Source: Dysidea avara (taxonomy: Eukaryota > Porifera > Demospongiae > Dictyoceratida > Dysideidae). Taken from it: a stretch of 64,000 bases of DNA. A model generated the notes under the pieces. The model ran no database searches. It was not told the origin of the DNA and saw only the letters and a program-made list of their open reading frames with translations. The position numbers were made by a program, and so were the translations under genes. The stretch is taken from assembly GCF_963678975.1 (NCBI RefSeq), contig NC_089275.1:29263977-29327976 (forward strand). The letters are read 5' to 3'. Every line of letters starts with the position of its first letter. Positions within the stretch are counted from its first letter, which is position 1. Shown here in pieces: positions 12,026 through 25,400 of this stretch.

Positions 12026-12690
12026 TATGACTGGTGAACCCAAGCATACCACATTAGAATGGGAAAAAATATTGTCAGACATATTGGTTTGTCTAAACGC
12101 ACGCCCTACTGAAATAGCGAAGCGGTCATTACGCTGCTATGTTCAGCCCATTACACAGAGTTACAAATGAAGAAGGACCTCTTGCAATCAACCCAGCCAC
12201 AATGGAAAACTCAGACGATTCCCATTAAATGGGAAGCTTCACACGGCGCTACTGTGAATCGACATCTTGCACTGTCAGCAAAGATAAATGTGACACAAAG
12301 GAGGACACAGGTATGTCCATGAAGCATGCATTGTACCTACTGTGGTATGCCAAAGGTACCAGTAGTGCTGAAGCGATGTCAAGTGGTGAAAAAATCAAGC
12401 CTGTAGCCTTAGCCGTTATTGAGTTTTGCTTGTCTGAAGGCATCAATCAGGCAGTCAGTCAGGCAGTCAGTCAGGCAGTCAGTCAGGCAGTCAGTCAGTA
12501 TAAAATTCCACTAGAATAAAAGTTCATAGTAGCTTTTTGGAAGCGTTTCATGTTGTACTGAAGATACTTTAGTTTGGGCTTGCATTTACTTCACCAATAC
12601 TACCAAGTTGCCATGAAGTGTGAGGCTGGTTTTAGGGTGATAATTTTGGCCAAAAAAGCCCAAACCTTCATGATCCCTAGTATATACTAT
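12026..12690 (+). repeat. SINE-like dispersed repeat, copy B (longest)
   Basis: Begins near ATTATGACTGGTGAACCC and shares ordered blocks with four other copies in the window. It contains a 12-bp tandem (AGGCAGTCAGTC, about four copies, 12448-12499). A 3' module then mentions AAGCCCAAACCTTCATGATC and ends near CCTAGTATATACTATCGTAC. A 96-residue frame (12229-12519) runs into the tandem and is not conserved in other copies. I call it a non-coding repeat of about 650 bp. No tRNA-like head is seen. Confidence 0.65.
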
Positions 12691-12696
12691 CGTACC

Positions 12697-12999
12697 AAGA
12701 GTTAATAATTGAGAGGAGAGTGTCCAACACAATACAGAGCCTCTACAAAATAATGATTCAGCGTGATTCAAAGGGATTCCTCTGTAAACTTCTGCTGTGA
12801 TTTTTAGTATATTCTATATGTGAAGATTGCTTTAATCATCACATTTCTTTGTTCTTCCCATGTGCAATCATCACATTTCCTTTTTCTGGCAGTGTGCACT
12901 TGTTAACACGTCTGAGAGAATCCCTTTGAATTACGCTGAATCATTTGTAGAGGCTCTGTATTGTGTTAGACACTCTCCACTATTATTAACTCTTGATCA
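12697..12999. mobile_element. foldback MITE with ~78-bp inverted repeats
   Basis: GAGTTAATAATTGAGAGGAG at the left is mirrored by the complement near 12980-12999. The arms continue through CAATACAGAGCCTCTACA and GATTCAAAGGGATTC. The 300-bp element is non-coding and sits between two copies of a SINE-like 3' module. Confidence 0.75.
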
Positions 13000-13190
13000 T
13001 ACTGTATGATAGAAAAAAAATCAACTTCCATAGAAACTGGTTGGAACGGTTTGGGGTCGCTATATGAAGGCATTTTTGAACTTGGCTATGCTTAACCAAC
13101 ACTGCTAAGCTGTTGTGAAGGAAAACTGAGGCTGTTTACTGGTGATTTTGAAGGGCAAAAAAGCTCCATAATCCCTAATATACAGTACTA
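13000..13190 (+). repeat. second copy of the SINE-like 3' module
   Basis: Repeats the 12537-12690 module: GGCTATGCTTAACCAACACT, then AAACTGAGGCTG, GGGCAAAAAAGC and CATAATCCCTAATATAC. It may be a separate truncated copy. Confidence 0.5.
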
Positions 13191-13759
13191 CCGTAAAGTT
13201 AAAAGTATAATGTTAAAGTCTGAGGTGTTAAAATGTCAACCCAGTACCTTAAATGGTCTCACCAGCCCTAGTAGCATACATCATGGGCAGTATCGTGTTA
13301 AGTTATATGGTATCAAAATTAATTATAATTGTAGAGTAATGTCCGGATATTAATACCTGAAACTATTAATACTATTAGTGTCTCGCATTGCGAGAGGGTC
13401 TATAGTACTAGTTCTATGAAGCTCGCACGCCTGACTGGCAGCCCGAACGGTTAGCTAAGTGAGTTAAGCAATTTGTTAATGTAATCGTTTGTAAATAACT
13501 AACTTTGCGTCGATGTGTGCTGTTGTCGAAATTCGATGTTAATTCGCGTTGTCAGCTCGATTGTCAGAGATAGTTGAGCCCCGCGCTGAAACTGCAGAGG
13601 TTAAAGTAATGCACAAAAGCAATGCGTGCCTACAGATTTGCTCTAGTATAGTTGTCTAGACGTTTTTGCAGTATTGTTTATTTCGTCAGGTCAGGTTGTT
13701 GCCGGTTCATTTATCGCCGGTCTTCTTCAGTGGTAGCTAATTAACAATTATGAAACAAA

Positions 13760-14110
13760 CCAGCGTGATAAGATGATTTCAATCGATTCAGCTCAGTCAC
13801 AGCTATGTTACAGCATCTTTCTTGGCCAAGCCTTCAGCTGAGACGTAAAATATCCAGATTACAAGCACATTTTAAAATTATACATCAAGATTATTCACTG
13901 TCTCAACGACAAGATCCACCAGACCATATCACCCACATCGTTTTATTCTACCAAACTCATCCACCTATTCATACCAACAGAGCTTTTTCTCCAGATCAAT
14001 TAAGGAATGGAACAACTTACCATCTTCCATCATTGAGAGCAACAATATTGACTCTTTTTCAGTGGAACTGCAAACATTGTATAGAACTCAATAACTGTAA
14101 TCTTTGTAAC
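13760..14110 (+). pseudogene. non-LTR (LINE) reverse transcriptase 3'-end fossil
   Basis: One frame reads NRFSSVTAMLQHLSWPSLQL then RRKISRLQ. After a frame change another reads FFSRSIKEWNNLPSSIIES followed by SFS. Both match the conserved extreme C-terminus of many LINE reverse transcriptases (SSVT.ML..L.W..L..RR and SFFPR.I..WN.LP). The 109-residue frame at 13805-14134 joins the first half to a wrong-frame second half, so it is not a host gene. No 5' part or target duplication was found; it is a truncated, dead insertion. Confidence 0.8.
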
Positions 14111-14322
14111 TACGTAGCTAAATTCAGTTTATGATTGCTTTTTTTTCCTGAGCATATCAGCTGTGCTGTCTGCTCAGTAACAATAATAACTGCTAACCGG
14201 TTAATCCTGAAACAATAGGAAGGTTTGTACGAAATATCAGTTGAAAACTTGCAAACTATGGATTAAAATTTTGCACTATCTCGCGGTTTGCAGAAGTGGC
14301 AAGGGGTGACACACAGGCACTC

Positions 14323-14537
14323 ACTGTAGGTAGATCTGCGACTGCGATCAAAGGTCAAGGCCACCAAAATCGTGTTAAGTCAACGGTCAAGAATAAAAGT
14401 TTCCAACCCACAATTGAAAAGTACTGAAATATCGTTGCTAAGTCACCGGTCAAAGATCGAAAAAGGCTATTAGTCATAGGTCAAAGCAAAATTTTGGCCA
14501 GTCAAGACTTTGACCGCAGTCGCAGATCTACCTACGG
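14323..14537. mobile_element. 200-bp foldback element, copy 1
   Basis: The ends ACTGTAGGTAGATCTGCGAC and GTCGCAGATCTACCTAC are inverted repeats. The interior shares AAGTACTGAAATATCGTT and GTCACCGGTCAAAGAT with copy 2 at 15327-15521. Non-coding. Confidence 0.7.
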
Positions 14538-15326
14538 GACATCCCCTTGAGTGGAGAGACAGTAATGTACCTATGTATGTATCAATGTATCCCCACCTCC
14601 ACCCCTCGGGAATAAGTGGGATTTTACGGGGGGAATTGACACAGAACTGCTGCCCCACTATGGGGAATTTGATGATGTTCATTAAGTGCCCAAGTACTTT
14701 TTGTTGTAACTTTCTGTGCTATGTTGAATCCTGAGTAAATCCCCATGTTGCAACTGGGGCCAACAGTAGGGATTTGGGCATTTAACATTCGGCTGTGTCA
14801 AATCCCCACTATAGCCCCTTATATGCAGCCACTAGCTACTGTATCAAGGTGTGACACACAGGCACTCACCGGGGGGTCCTTCACATACAAAATCCATCTA
14901 TGAAATTTCGAAATATGGAAATTTGCCAACCCAAATTAATTTTCTAATTTCTGAATAAATTTCTACCAAATTTCCGAATTTCTGTCTTGGAAATTCTTGG
15001 GTGCTACGAAGTTGTAGCTTGAGTTGTAGTGTATTCTGTGTCTTAGGCTACTGTATTATGGTTTCAGTATGGGTTCAAGCCGAGCCGAACGGTTCACTAG
15101 CGGTCTGGTAAGCCGTTGTGACTCTATCATGGTAGGAATTTGAATAAAACAGTCACCAGTAATCTACAGACACACCAAAACGACTTACACTGTGGCCTTT
15201 GCACTGTGGGAATCGAATCAGCTCTAAAGTATACAACAAATTTACGAACCAGATTACGGACAAATGTTAGTGCGTATAATCTAGATGGCGCTATACGTCT
15301 TCTGGAAGTGAAGGACCCCTCGGCAA

Positions 15327-15521
15327 TCACTGTAGGTAAATCTACGATCGCAGTCCAAGTCAAAGGTCAAGGTCACAGTCAAAGGTTAAGATTTTCAACC
15401 AACAGTCGAAAAGTACTGAAATATCGTCACTGAGTCACCGGTGAAAGATTGAAAAAGGCTCTTAATTATAGGTCAAAGTGAAATTTTGGTGAGTCACCGT
15501 GGTTGCAGATATACCTACAGC
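15327..15521. mobile_element. 200-bp foldback element, copy 2
   Basis: Same orientation as copy 1. It begins TCACTGTAGGTAAATCTACG, with the interior AAGTACTGAAATATCGTCAC and a right end TGCAGATATACCTACAG. More diverged at its ends than copy 1. Confidence 0.65.
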
Positions 15522-15684
15522 GTTTACTGGCCCCCTTGTGTATGTTAGGTTATCATTACTAGCTACACACTTGTTTAAGCGTACAGTATTTAGGAAACTC
15601 ATTTTTGCAATTAATGTTTAATATCACACATGTAGCCATATGCTATATGGATTACTGAGGTACAATATTAGCTATAGCTTCCTA

Positions 15685-15939
15685 ATGATGAAATATCTAG
15701 CTATAGTGCTATTTTTTGCTGGAGGTGATCCAAAGTTTGTATATTGTGATAGTGTTTTTTTTGTGTTTGTGACAAATGACCTACATGTTTCAGGCTCATC
15801 ACATAAAAATACAAACCCAGCCAAAGTATCAAATGATCATGTAGCATATACAACTTTTTTGGCAACCTTTGCCATTGTTTCTAGTTTGTTGTTTCTATTT
15901 TGTTGTTTACGTGCTATAGCCAAGTGGACCGTCTATTAA
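15685..15939 (+). CDS. candidate small membrane protein or terminal exon
   Basis: The frame opens with MMKYLAIVLFFAG, a plausible signal peptide. It ends with a strong hydrophobic segment (LATFAIVSSLLFLFCCL) followed by a basic tail, AIAKWTVY, and a stop, as in a type I membrane protein. A possible 69-bp intron (15725-15793, GGAG|GTGATC to TTTCAG|GC) is in frame and stop-free. Both spliced (about 61 residues) and unspliced (85 residues) products are therefore possible. Alternatively, the part after 15794 is the last exon of a longer gene. No family is recognised; support is topology and splice-like signals only. Confidence 0.35.
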   Translation: MMKYLAIVLFFAGGDPKFVYCDSVFFVFVTNDLHVSGSSHKNTNPAKVSNDHVAYTTFLATFAIVSSLLFLFCCLRAIAKWTVY

Positions 15940-18900
15940 TATAAAGACATTTGGTATTGACATGCCAGTGTTCTGCCAAGTGCAAGCCCAAAAAGCACTG
16001 CAGCCATGCAGACTATTACCAAGGCTGCAGCCAAGAGACTTGAATACATATATATATATATATGAATGTGAGTGGCTTTTATGAATATCATTATAATGTG
16101 GGGGTTGTGTGGGTTACTTACATTCTTACTTTGTATGGTTGTGATGCCACACAAACCAAAGGTAAAATCATAGAGTGATGTCACTATTCCAAGCATATGC
16201 TAGCTATTGTAAGTAGTTTGTAGTTTTAATACCTTATGCACTCACAGGAAACTGATATTTGGAGCTAAAAATAATGCACAATTATTACCAAAATCTCCAT
16301 AATTCCAAAAAGCCCTGTGTGAGAATTTACAACCTTATATTACAGATGAAACTTGATCAATTGTAATTCTATGGATTATCAAAACACAAACTAAGGTAGT
16401 TTACCATAAATATTTATGCCTACAGATCCCCACCTTATAGCATTGTGACTATTCATGTCTCAGCACAAGGACAATAGATCGATTTTAGCAATAATTGACT
16501 TAATAAAGTGCTAAACTGGCAAGCACAATATATAGAGGGAAAGAACTTGAAAGACAGTATCTCCATAATACCAAGAGTGTGGCTTTGTATATTGACCTGT
16601 AAATTGATGTTCCATGCAGCTGAGAGATGCAAGGTAACGGAAGTTATATTGTTATTCCGAGACAATAACATGAAATCTACTTTTACTAGTTTTAGCTATT
16701 AGCTATGCCTGTAATGGAGATTGTTTACTAATACCATTAAAAAATTCTAGCTCTCTAATCCTTACCATAGGCAGGTGTTGTTTGTTTAGACAACACCTTT
16801 TAGAATTCTTGCCTCTTGTATGGTAACTATCAACCACAGTGGAGTATGGTGATTTTACCACTGTGGAACACTTGCTATGAAAGCTATGCTTTTGGAAATG
16901 CAGATCTAGTCCATGGAAACCCTAGAAGAGTAGACTATTAAAATTTTGGGATAATGTAAAACATTGACTGGACTGGATCATGGACTGGACTGATAACTAG
17001 TTTAACATATTTAATTCCCATTTATGCATTTTTCTATAACAGTTCACCTAATCTGAAAGAGTCATATCAATGATGCATAACACAGAAATTTAATGACTAA
17101 CAACTTGACTAAACAATTTTCTTATTACCACGTAGTGTTAACATACAATAGCTACAGAAAATTCTACACTTTTCTAATGTAGCATTAGAAGTTTTCATAC
17201 GAGTTTTACACAAAAAAGTAATGCATTCAAATATAAGTGTAGCACAGGTGGAGATCCAGCCACTCAACACTGCATACCTCAAACAACCTTTCTGTAAGTG
17301 CAACTACCAGCTTTAATAACTGATGATTGTAATGGTTATAGAACAAAGGCTAAATAAAAGTACAAAGATCTTGAAGATAAAAATGAAAAGAACAATTCAT
17401 TACAAAATTAAAGGAGAACCATAGCTTCTGCAAAAACATTATGTAGTTACCTCATACAAGTCATGAATATATTTGTCATGATATGTGCATTATGGCTAGC
17501 TGTTCAAAAATGTCTGGTATGCTTTATAACTCTCACATCTTGACAGCAGCACCAGTAAGAAGCACATGTAAGGATTGCATAATTTCACTTTTATCACACA
17601 CGTATTCTGATTGGTTTGCTACAAGCTACATGTATTTGTGGCTTATCAGTTACTGGAACAAGAGAGCCATGCAGCACTATAGCTGTACATTTTGTATGGG
17701 TACATTATATAAACTTTAGCTTGCTTATGTGCTTAAATATATACTCAAGAATGTTAGAATACAAAACCTCAGTTTTTAAAAGTATTAAACTTAAAAGCAT
17801 TTTCCCACGTGCTATTTTAAAATAAATTGCAATAGTGTGCAGTTGGTTCCATGCCTGCATACAGTTACTGTACATGTACCAGCACTGCTATCATGCATGA
17901 CAGTGTGCCAGACAAATTCAATCATTTTGTACTTGGATCTTAAATCTACCTATGCAGTGCTTCTGGGCTCCTGGCAGTACCGTAGCTATACACACACTGG
18001 GATTTAATAAAAGATCCAATTACAACTTTCATTATAGTTAGCTAAGCATGCACTCTAACATTCTCACTAGCCACATTAGTATTCAGTGTCCAGTACATGG
18101 TCCAGTCTGTAGTCTACAGTCAGTGTTTTACACCATCATTATTTTTATATCATACTGAACATTTTATGACTTCTTTATGTGATAGTTTATTATTAAGGAA
18201 TGCACAACCAATTAGTGGTAGCCTAAATAACTATGTTTATAGACATGAATATGAATTCCTAGTGATGTCTTGGCTATAAGATAGCTACTCTATTAGTTAC
18301 CCATCTAATATTTTTGTACATAATAAACATTACATAAGTGGATAAAATCCTGTAAGGAAATTGGTAGTAAAAAGCTTACTTACAGAGGAAGACTGGTACA
18401 AATTATCTATTACAACTAATATGATGTGGTGTAATTATCTCTGTTCGAATATATAGTCAATGTACTTTCTGGGAAGATGCTTCATAGGCTGTCAGTATTG
18501 AGCCTCCGTGTGGTGCCCACCTGGTTATTAAAAGTACAGACTGGTGTATGTGCATTAGTCAGTAACGCACTAGGGACCTGGTAATCCTAAGGCTGCAGCA
18601 CATGTTAGGGTTAGACCTTCAGTGCTGGTCACTGTAAAGTGTTAGTAATAATAAAAAGGCTACTGAATGACTGTAGCTGGAAGTCAGAAATTTTAAAAGT
18701 AAAAAACTCTTTCAAATGTAGAAATCTCAGACCAGGTGATGAGTTGATTCATGGATAGCTTGTGTTGTAGACAAGTGTCTGAGGATCCACACAGCCTTGA
18801 ATCTATGATTACCTGGTTTGTATTTTATTAGTACTTAAAATTTAAGTCCAAAAAAACCTCAACTGGGCTGGCTTAGCTAGCTGCACATGCAATGTTTTAA

Positions 18901-19035
18901 ATGTATAATATCTGAAACAGGAAGATGAATTTTAAGTTTTACCATGCTGTAGTTACCCACATTATAGCTTTTGTTTCTATGGTAACACATCTTAGAACAT
19001 GTGTTCATCTTTGTATACACAGGTCACTGATAGAG
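15940..19035. other. no recognisable gene
   Basis: A (TA)n run at about 16048-16063 is the only clear simple repeat. Short open frames on both strands lack domains, conserved character or splice support. The promoter of the downstream gene should lie near the end of this stretch, but I cannot identify a core element. Confidence 0.45.
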
Positions 19036-19429
19036 ATGAGAATGGCTGGATATTTATGGCTATTGCTAGCACTTCTTGTTGACATCAGTGTTCAACAATG
19101 TACCATTGATGAGTTTCAGACCAACCTTGCTGATATAGTCACCTCCACAGAAGCTACAGATGCTGTCCAATCTTTTACCATCAACAGCACATATTATAAC
19201 TGTTTATCAACATCTCAGATTGTTGGCCATTACAGGTCCATGTCTGTGTCAATATTGTACATCAGATCAGATGATCCTAATAACTTACGTGAAGTTCGTT
19301 ACAACCTACAGTGTAATAGTAATGTTTGGGGAGTTGTTGGGAGCCTGTCAACTGCTCTGAGAAGTAATAACACAAGATTTAACTGTTCTGCCTGTACTGA
19401 TCAAATTGTGAATGAGTATCATTGTACAG
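19036..19429 (+). CDS. exon 1: signal peptide and N-terminal domain
   Basis: Encodes MRMAGYLWLLLALLVDISVQ, a typical secretory signal, then about 110 residues with five or six cysteines and N-glycosylation sites (NST, NNT, NCS). It ends at CACAG-like ACAG|GTTAGT in phase 1. I recognise no named domain in the mature part. The start could be either of two ATGs two codons apart (19036 or 19042). Confidence 0.7.
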
Positions 19430-22400
19430 GTTAGTTGTCCATACATCACTATAGGGAGATATTTTAAGAGACTAAATTTAGTGAATTTTGTCTCATAAAT
19501 TACAGATATCACCATGCACTATTGATTGTTTTTGGAATTTTGTAAATCAAAAAAACTTGGGAGAATTGCCTTTACACATTTCCACTAAAAATGTCCCACA
19601 AAAACTTCTGTGTACACTATTACTTTTGGGTACTATTTATGTGGGAACACTGCTGTTTGATTGCTCAGACATGGCAATTACATGATCTGTATATAATAGA
19701 TTGCAAAGCATACTAAAATGCAATGTATATGCTCATGATCATCATTTTTTGTGGTGTGATACTAGAATTATTATTGGAGTCTTATCACAACTGTGTGTAT
19801 CAGATAACATAGGTTGGGAAATTTGTTGTAAAGTTGTAGCAGTAATTACCCTTTTAAAACATTGTCATGCTTTGCCTTACCTATAACATACTTGTCAATG
19901 ATTATGTAACCCATCACCATCTGCTGATTGTGATGGGGTGATGGGGTTGGTAGTCTACCTATAACTGGAATCCAGGGTTGAATCTATTACCCACAGGACG
20001 ATCAGGGATAGGGCTGGGCTATATTTCAATAAATCACAAAATTAATATTGCCTACTAAAGTGCCCACTATACAATTATTGCATGTATTTATCCTTTGCAG
20101 TAATTATTGTATAGGCAATATTTATTGCATTTTGTAATAATTATCATGCTTATAATCTAAATTTTGGGTCTCGTATTTGATGCGGTTCATGCATACTATC
20201 ACTAACCATGTCAGTTGCTCAACTTGTTAGCAAAGAAGTTGTGTTTGTAAACTCTAGTTCTCAGCAAAAATGAGCAGTCATATTGACATTGCAGACTTTT
20301 CAGGCTATGTGGTTGTGTTTCAATTATCACACGAAAAAGCTCATGCAATAATCATACGAAATAGCTCATGCAATAATCATGTGTCACAAATTAAATGTGA
20401 CCAGGCCTGTAAAAACAGAGTATGTGGGCACAAACTACACCCCATCACTTTACAGGTCATATCTCAGTATTGGAACAGAATATTTGCATTCTGTAACTTG
20501 CATCATACAGCCAATTACATGCTTACTGAGAGCTGAAAATAGCTGGTCCATAGCATAATGGTTCAATAAGTAATGAGTGATGAAAGGTTGAAAAAGTAGG
20601 CAAAATCATGTGCCCACATGCCCTATTTTTGCAGGCCCAGTCACAAATATCGCCCAACCCTAGTCAGGTGAATTGAGGGTATTTGTAAAGTAAATGGTTA
20701 GGTATAGTGCTTGGCAGAATTGAAATTTGAATAGACAGTAGTAGTAACAGGATATATAATCAGCTTGTTGTAGTGACTATATATTGCATTATTTCTTGGT
20801 CCTAATATGAAGTAGTATGCATCCCAAAAACCAAAGAATGTAGTCCAGTACAAGTAGGCAAGTGCTTGTAATGTGGCAACTCAGTGTGTGTTGATTGTGG
20901 CTTGCTAAACCATCAACAAATTGAGTAATCACATACCAAGGGCTGGGTTATAAACAATCCTGTACTGGTATTTTGATATACCAGTTATCAAAGACTGTCA
21001 CAGCATGATAACCAGTTATGTTAATTTATCATGATAAATGGTATGACCAGTATATCGCAGAGCACTAGTTAGATAGTACATGTGTATGTATTTTCTACTG
21101 TTTAGGTGTATTATGTCAATGAAACACACGTGAATTGACTTTCCACCTAAACAGTTTGCTAGGTAACCATGAAGTGAATTTAGGGTTGGGGTTCAATAGT
21201 TTAGCTAAGACTACCAGCAGTTGTGGTCGACAGGGCTAGGTCTTATGTGATAACAAGCTAGTGTCCGATTGTCTTACTGTTGGGTAAGTGTAGTACTACA
21301 TCCCAAGTAGGGGATTGCATCACTTCAAGCCTGTTAATCTACCAATTAGCTGGTTTGTATATCATCTGGATATTTTGACAATACTGCGGGAAATCTTACA
21401 GTAAATAGAGTGTGCAGTTTTTTTTCATAGTTATGTAGGTGAAGGCACATGTTTTGCAAACACTTTTAGTAGATGATTCAGTCAGAGATTGTTTAGGTAA
21501 CTAGAGTGATTACAAGTATTTGTGTGGCAGCAGAAATGATTACTGAGATGTATGGTTGCATGGTAGAGTATTCCTAAGCTACATGTATTAAACAACAGCA
21601 ATATACATCTTCACTTGCTGGTTCTGATGGTTGTTGAGAATAAAAGAGAGAAAAATCTTATATACATAGCTGTTGATATATGTGACCCGATTTGCGAAAA
21701 TGGGACATAATCACACAAGCCTAAATTTACAGTATAAAGCATTGAATACATTTGGCGAAATACTTGCGTATTACTTTTAAACCCCTCTTTCTTAGTGAAG
21801 AAAAGGACTACCAATAAAAGCCTGTATACCATCTTATTCGCCTGCTCAAGAGGAGTTAGAAAATCTTTGTTTCTTTGCAGTAGCCCAAGGATACATAAGT
21901 TATGAGCGTTTGTTTACGTCATGTTGAAGCGATCGTACGCGATTGATTTTTCTTCACTAATTTTGCCTTTGTATGCAGTGAAGAAGGGTAAGTAAAAGAA
22001 AGACTTACCCAGTAACTGATTCCCCTGTTCGTGGCGAACACTATGGTGAAAAGGTTAGCTCCGTACCTCAATCTGTCGGTAAGTTATAACCGTTTTAGTA
22101 AGCGCCTGTAATTTATTTTCCCTATACTTGCTGTACAAATCGATTTTTTGGTGTTTGCTACTTTGTAGGGCTGTAACTTCCAAAGTTATTGGAATATGAG
22201 GCTGAAACTTTGCCGGTGGGTATACTTGGCTAAGTAGATTATAAATATTTAATATACAGGAATTTGAATAAAATGCAATTATGTCCTGTTTTTGCAGATC
22301 CGGTCACATATTCCTTGCTATGTTCTGGTCCTCTGGCAACATATAACACGATTACAACCTGCATGGAACATAAACGAATACAGTAATTGAATTTGATTGA

Positions 22401-25400
22401 TTCGAACACTTTTAATGAAAGAATAAAGAGTGAAACAACATTAAAATCTTCACAGTTGCTCACTGTACCTCTCTAGATTGTTGACTTGCAATGTGTTTGT
22501 GAGGCAATTTGTTGTTGGGAAGCTGTTGTATGCCAAAGCTTGTACATGTAGTTATGTCAACCTCCAGCACAAGGAGCACAAGGAGCATAAGAATCTGCCA
22601 TTCCAATACCGTACATCAATTACATTTCTAAGGGGCATTAGATGGAGACATTTATACTGTTACGTACTATTACCTGTTAATGCATACTCATGTTTCAACA
22701 GGTTGTCACAGTTCATGTACTGGACTCAACCAGTGTTATGGACCAATGGCTAGTCAGTGTTGTAACTACATTGATGGTGGTAGCTGTACTGATGATTGTG
22801 GTATAGACAGAACAGCTAATTCAACTTTCCACTGTGTTGATGATAATAATACTGAAGATAATGTTGGTATGTTAATTATCATCTAATTACTGTACAATTA
22901 TTTGTTGCAATGTGGTTTATAAAAACCTATTTTGTTAGTTCAGTCAAATCAATTAATTTTTTGGCCAATGGTTTAACTTTTCGAGGATTGAATTAATTGT
23001 CAAGTATGGGGGAACATATAACTTTGTGTTATAAGGAAGGCAGTGGTCTTTTGTAAAATGAAGACGGATTATTGTTTGGCATTAACTTAATGGTGATTTC
23101 ATACACAACAATAATATATAACTTCACACACACATGTGGTGCAACAATGTGCAGTACTAAACTTGACACACGCATACTACAAAATCCACATGTGTGAAAT
23201 AATAAAAATGCGTGTATGCAATATTGCAATTGCCTGTAGCTACATGCATCTACGCTGACGAGCTGTATAGTTACAGCAGTAATAGGGTGTCTTATGACCA
23301 TTTTGCATTATTTTATCTAAACCATTTCATACATTAAGCTACGTATGTTTTTCACTGTGATATAATCCACTGGCACAATCATCTCACTGAAACTACATAC
23401 GTAGCTATTGATCCAGATATTGAGAAGTAAATTCAAGGATATAATCTCTGGACTTCTAATTGAACACACAACATTTACAATCTCCACTGTTACTAAAAGC
23501 CTTGTCCAATAGATTTTTTTGCAGGTTACATGTTGTACAACATATTGTAGACTCTATTCAGTTTATCATTGAATATCATAATCCTAGTCTATGGCTCCTT
23601 AATATGCATGCGTACGTTTCTTAATTTGTGATACATAGCTATTTCTGCTTAATAGAAATCCACCGGACTTTGAAGTATACTTTAAAACCTTTGAAATTCA
23701 CATTTTGCCTCCTCTGCTACTTTGAAAACAACCCACTATACGATATGTATGCCTTTGTCTGTGAGAACAGGTACAGCCTCTGTGCATGGGTTATTAGCTG
23801 CACTAGCTCTGAAACTTGACTAATGCACAGGTCACCATGCAGATAGACCATATCCAAAGCCTATTAATTACTTTTTTGTTTTCTCTGTCTGTACAACAAC
23901 TACAGTAGGCTGCAAAAACAGTTTACGTTTTGTAATTGTAATTATGCAGTAGTAGTGTAATTACAAAAGCATAATTACGAATTATGCTCTATTGGTAACT
24001 ATGAATAGATTGCATGTAATTATGGCTGGTGCAAAACCACTTTTTGCATAATTATGGTTAAAATGTAATTGTGGTACAAACATGCGTAATTACTTAGTAA
24101 TTACACCGTAATTACAATTACAAAATGTATTTTTTTTGCAACGTACTGTATGTCTGGGATTTTCACCATCGTCCTTAAGCTTGGCTTTGTAAGCCATCTT
24201 TTTTTGTGTGATGTGACAGGTAACTGCTGGCTTGATGTGGTTGTGTGTATGTGGGTCAATGTCTTTGTACAGTTGACTGAACTGTTTCTGTGTTAATTTT
24301 GCTACATTTAAATGAGTCATCACAGGCCTACATTTCTAGCATTGAATTGATATACCCTTCCATCTTGAAGTGGCAGAAGTGTCTACCATGTTACTACTGT
24401 AAAACTGGAAATTTTTATCTTTATGTATATGTTAAAGCATAACCGCGAGTGCTATATGAAAAATAAAGGACGAGGCGTGCGGCCGAGTACTTTATTTTTC
24501 ATATAGCATGAGCAAGGCTATGCTTTAAATGATTTATAGAGCTTTTAGTCGTGTAGCTTCACCATACACTAGGACTCGTAATTAACACGCGTTGCATGAA
24601 CTATTAGCAGCCTGAACAGCACACAACTACTTTAACAAAGTAACTCACGCGTATTTCACCATAGTTTGGCATGGTAGATGTTCATTGCGTCTTTTGGCAG
24701 GTTTTGCTCGCAACCCACAATCGATTCTATTGTGAGTCACATGGTGAAATGTTTCCGTGATATCTCCAGGACTTTGTCCGTTTACATTAACAAACATAAC
24801 AGCAATGCTACCTTCTCCCACCCATCATCAAAGCATTTAGGTATGTTTATAAAAGCAATCCAGTGGTAGAATTCGTATTGGCTGGGGTGATTGATCACTC
24901 AGCGTGGCAAGGCTATCAGCCTTCACCGGCTTGGTCATACTGGTGTGAGCCCCGCAGGCTATTAGCCTGCACTAGAGCATGTGGGCAACTGTGCTTTATT
25001 GCCCACAAAGAGTGCATTATTGCACCACAAAGAGTGCTCTTTGCGGTGCAATAAAGTACTTTTTGTGGTCGATGAAGCACTGTTAGCGGACTGAGAGTGT
25101 ACTTTATGAAATTTAAAGTACACTTTTCCCTTTGATCTCGCCCACGCAAAGTTCTATAACTTACAATATTGCTTATAATTTTCATAGGTCATGGATATGC
25201 ACTTTTACCTAGAAACCACTTTTCAACAGAACTATAATCTCTGTTTTTTAATACAAATAAAAAAATTTAAAAATCCTAGCATGGAGCATATACCCTCAAA
25301 AATGGCGGATGCACTATTTTAATGATGTAGTAAAGTGCCACGCCTTAGGTGCACATAGTGTATTTAATGGAATGATAAGTTCATAAACAATAGGTTGAAT

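Noticed and set aside
13380-13480. Possible tRNA from CTCGCATTGCGAGAG and nearby GC-rich sequence
   Set aside because: Only a short palindrome; no A-box/B-box pair or cloverleaf.
13805-14134. 109-residue frame as a host gene
   Set aside because: Its first half is a LINE reverse transcriptase C-terminus and the true continuation is in another frame; it is a fossil.
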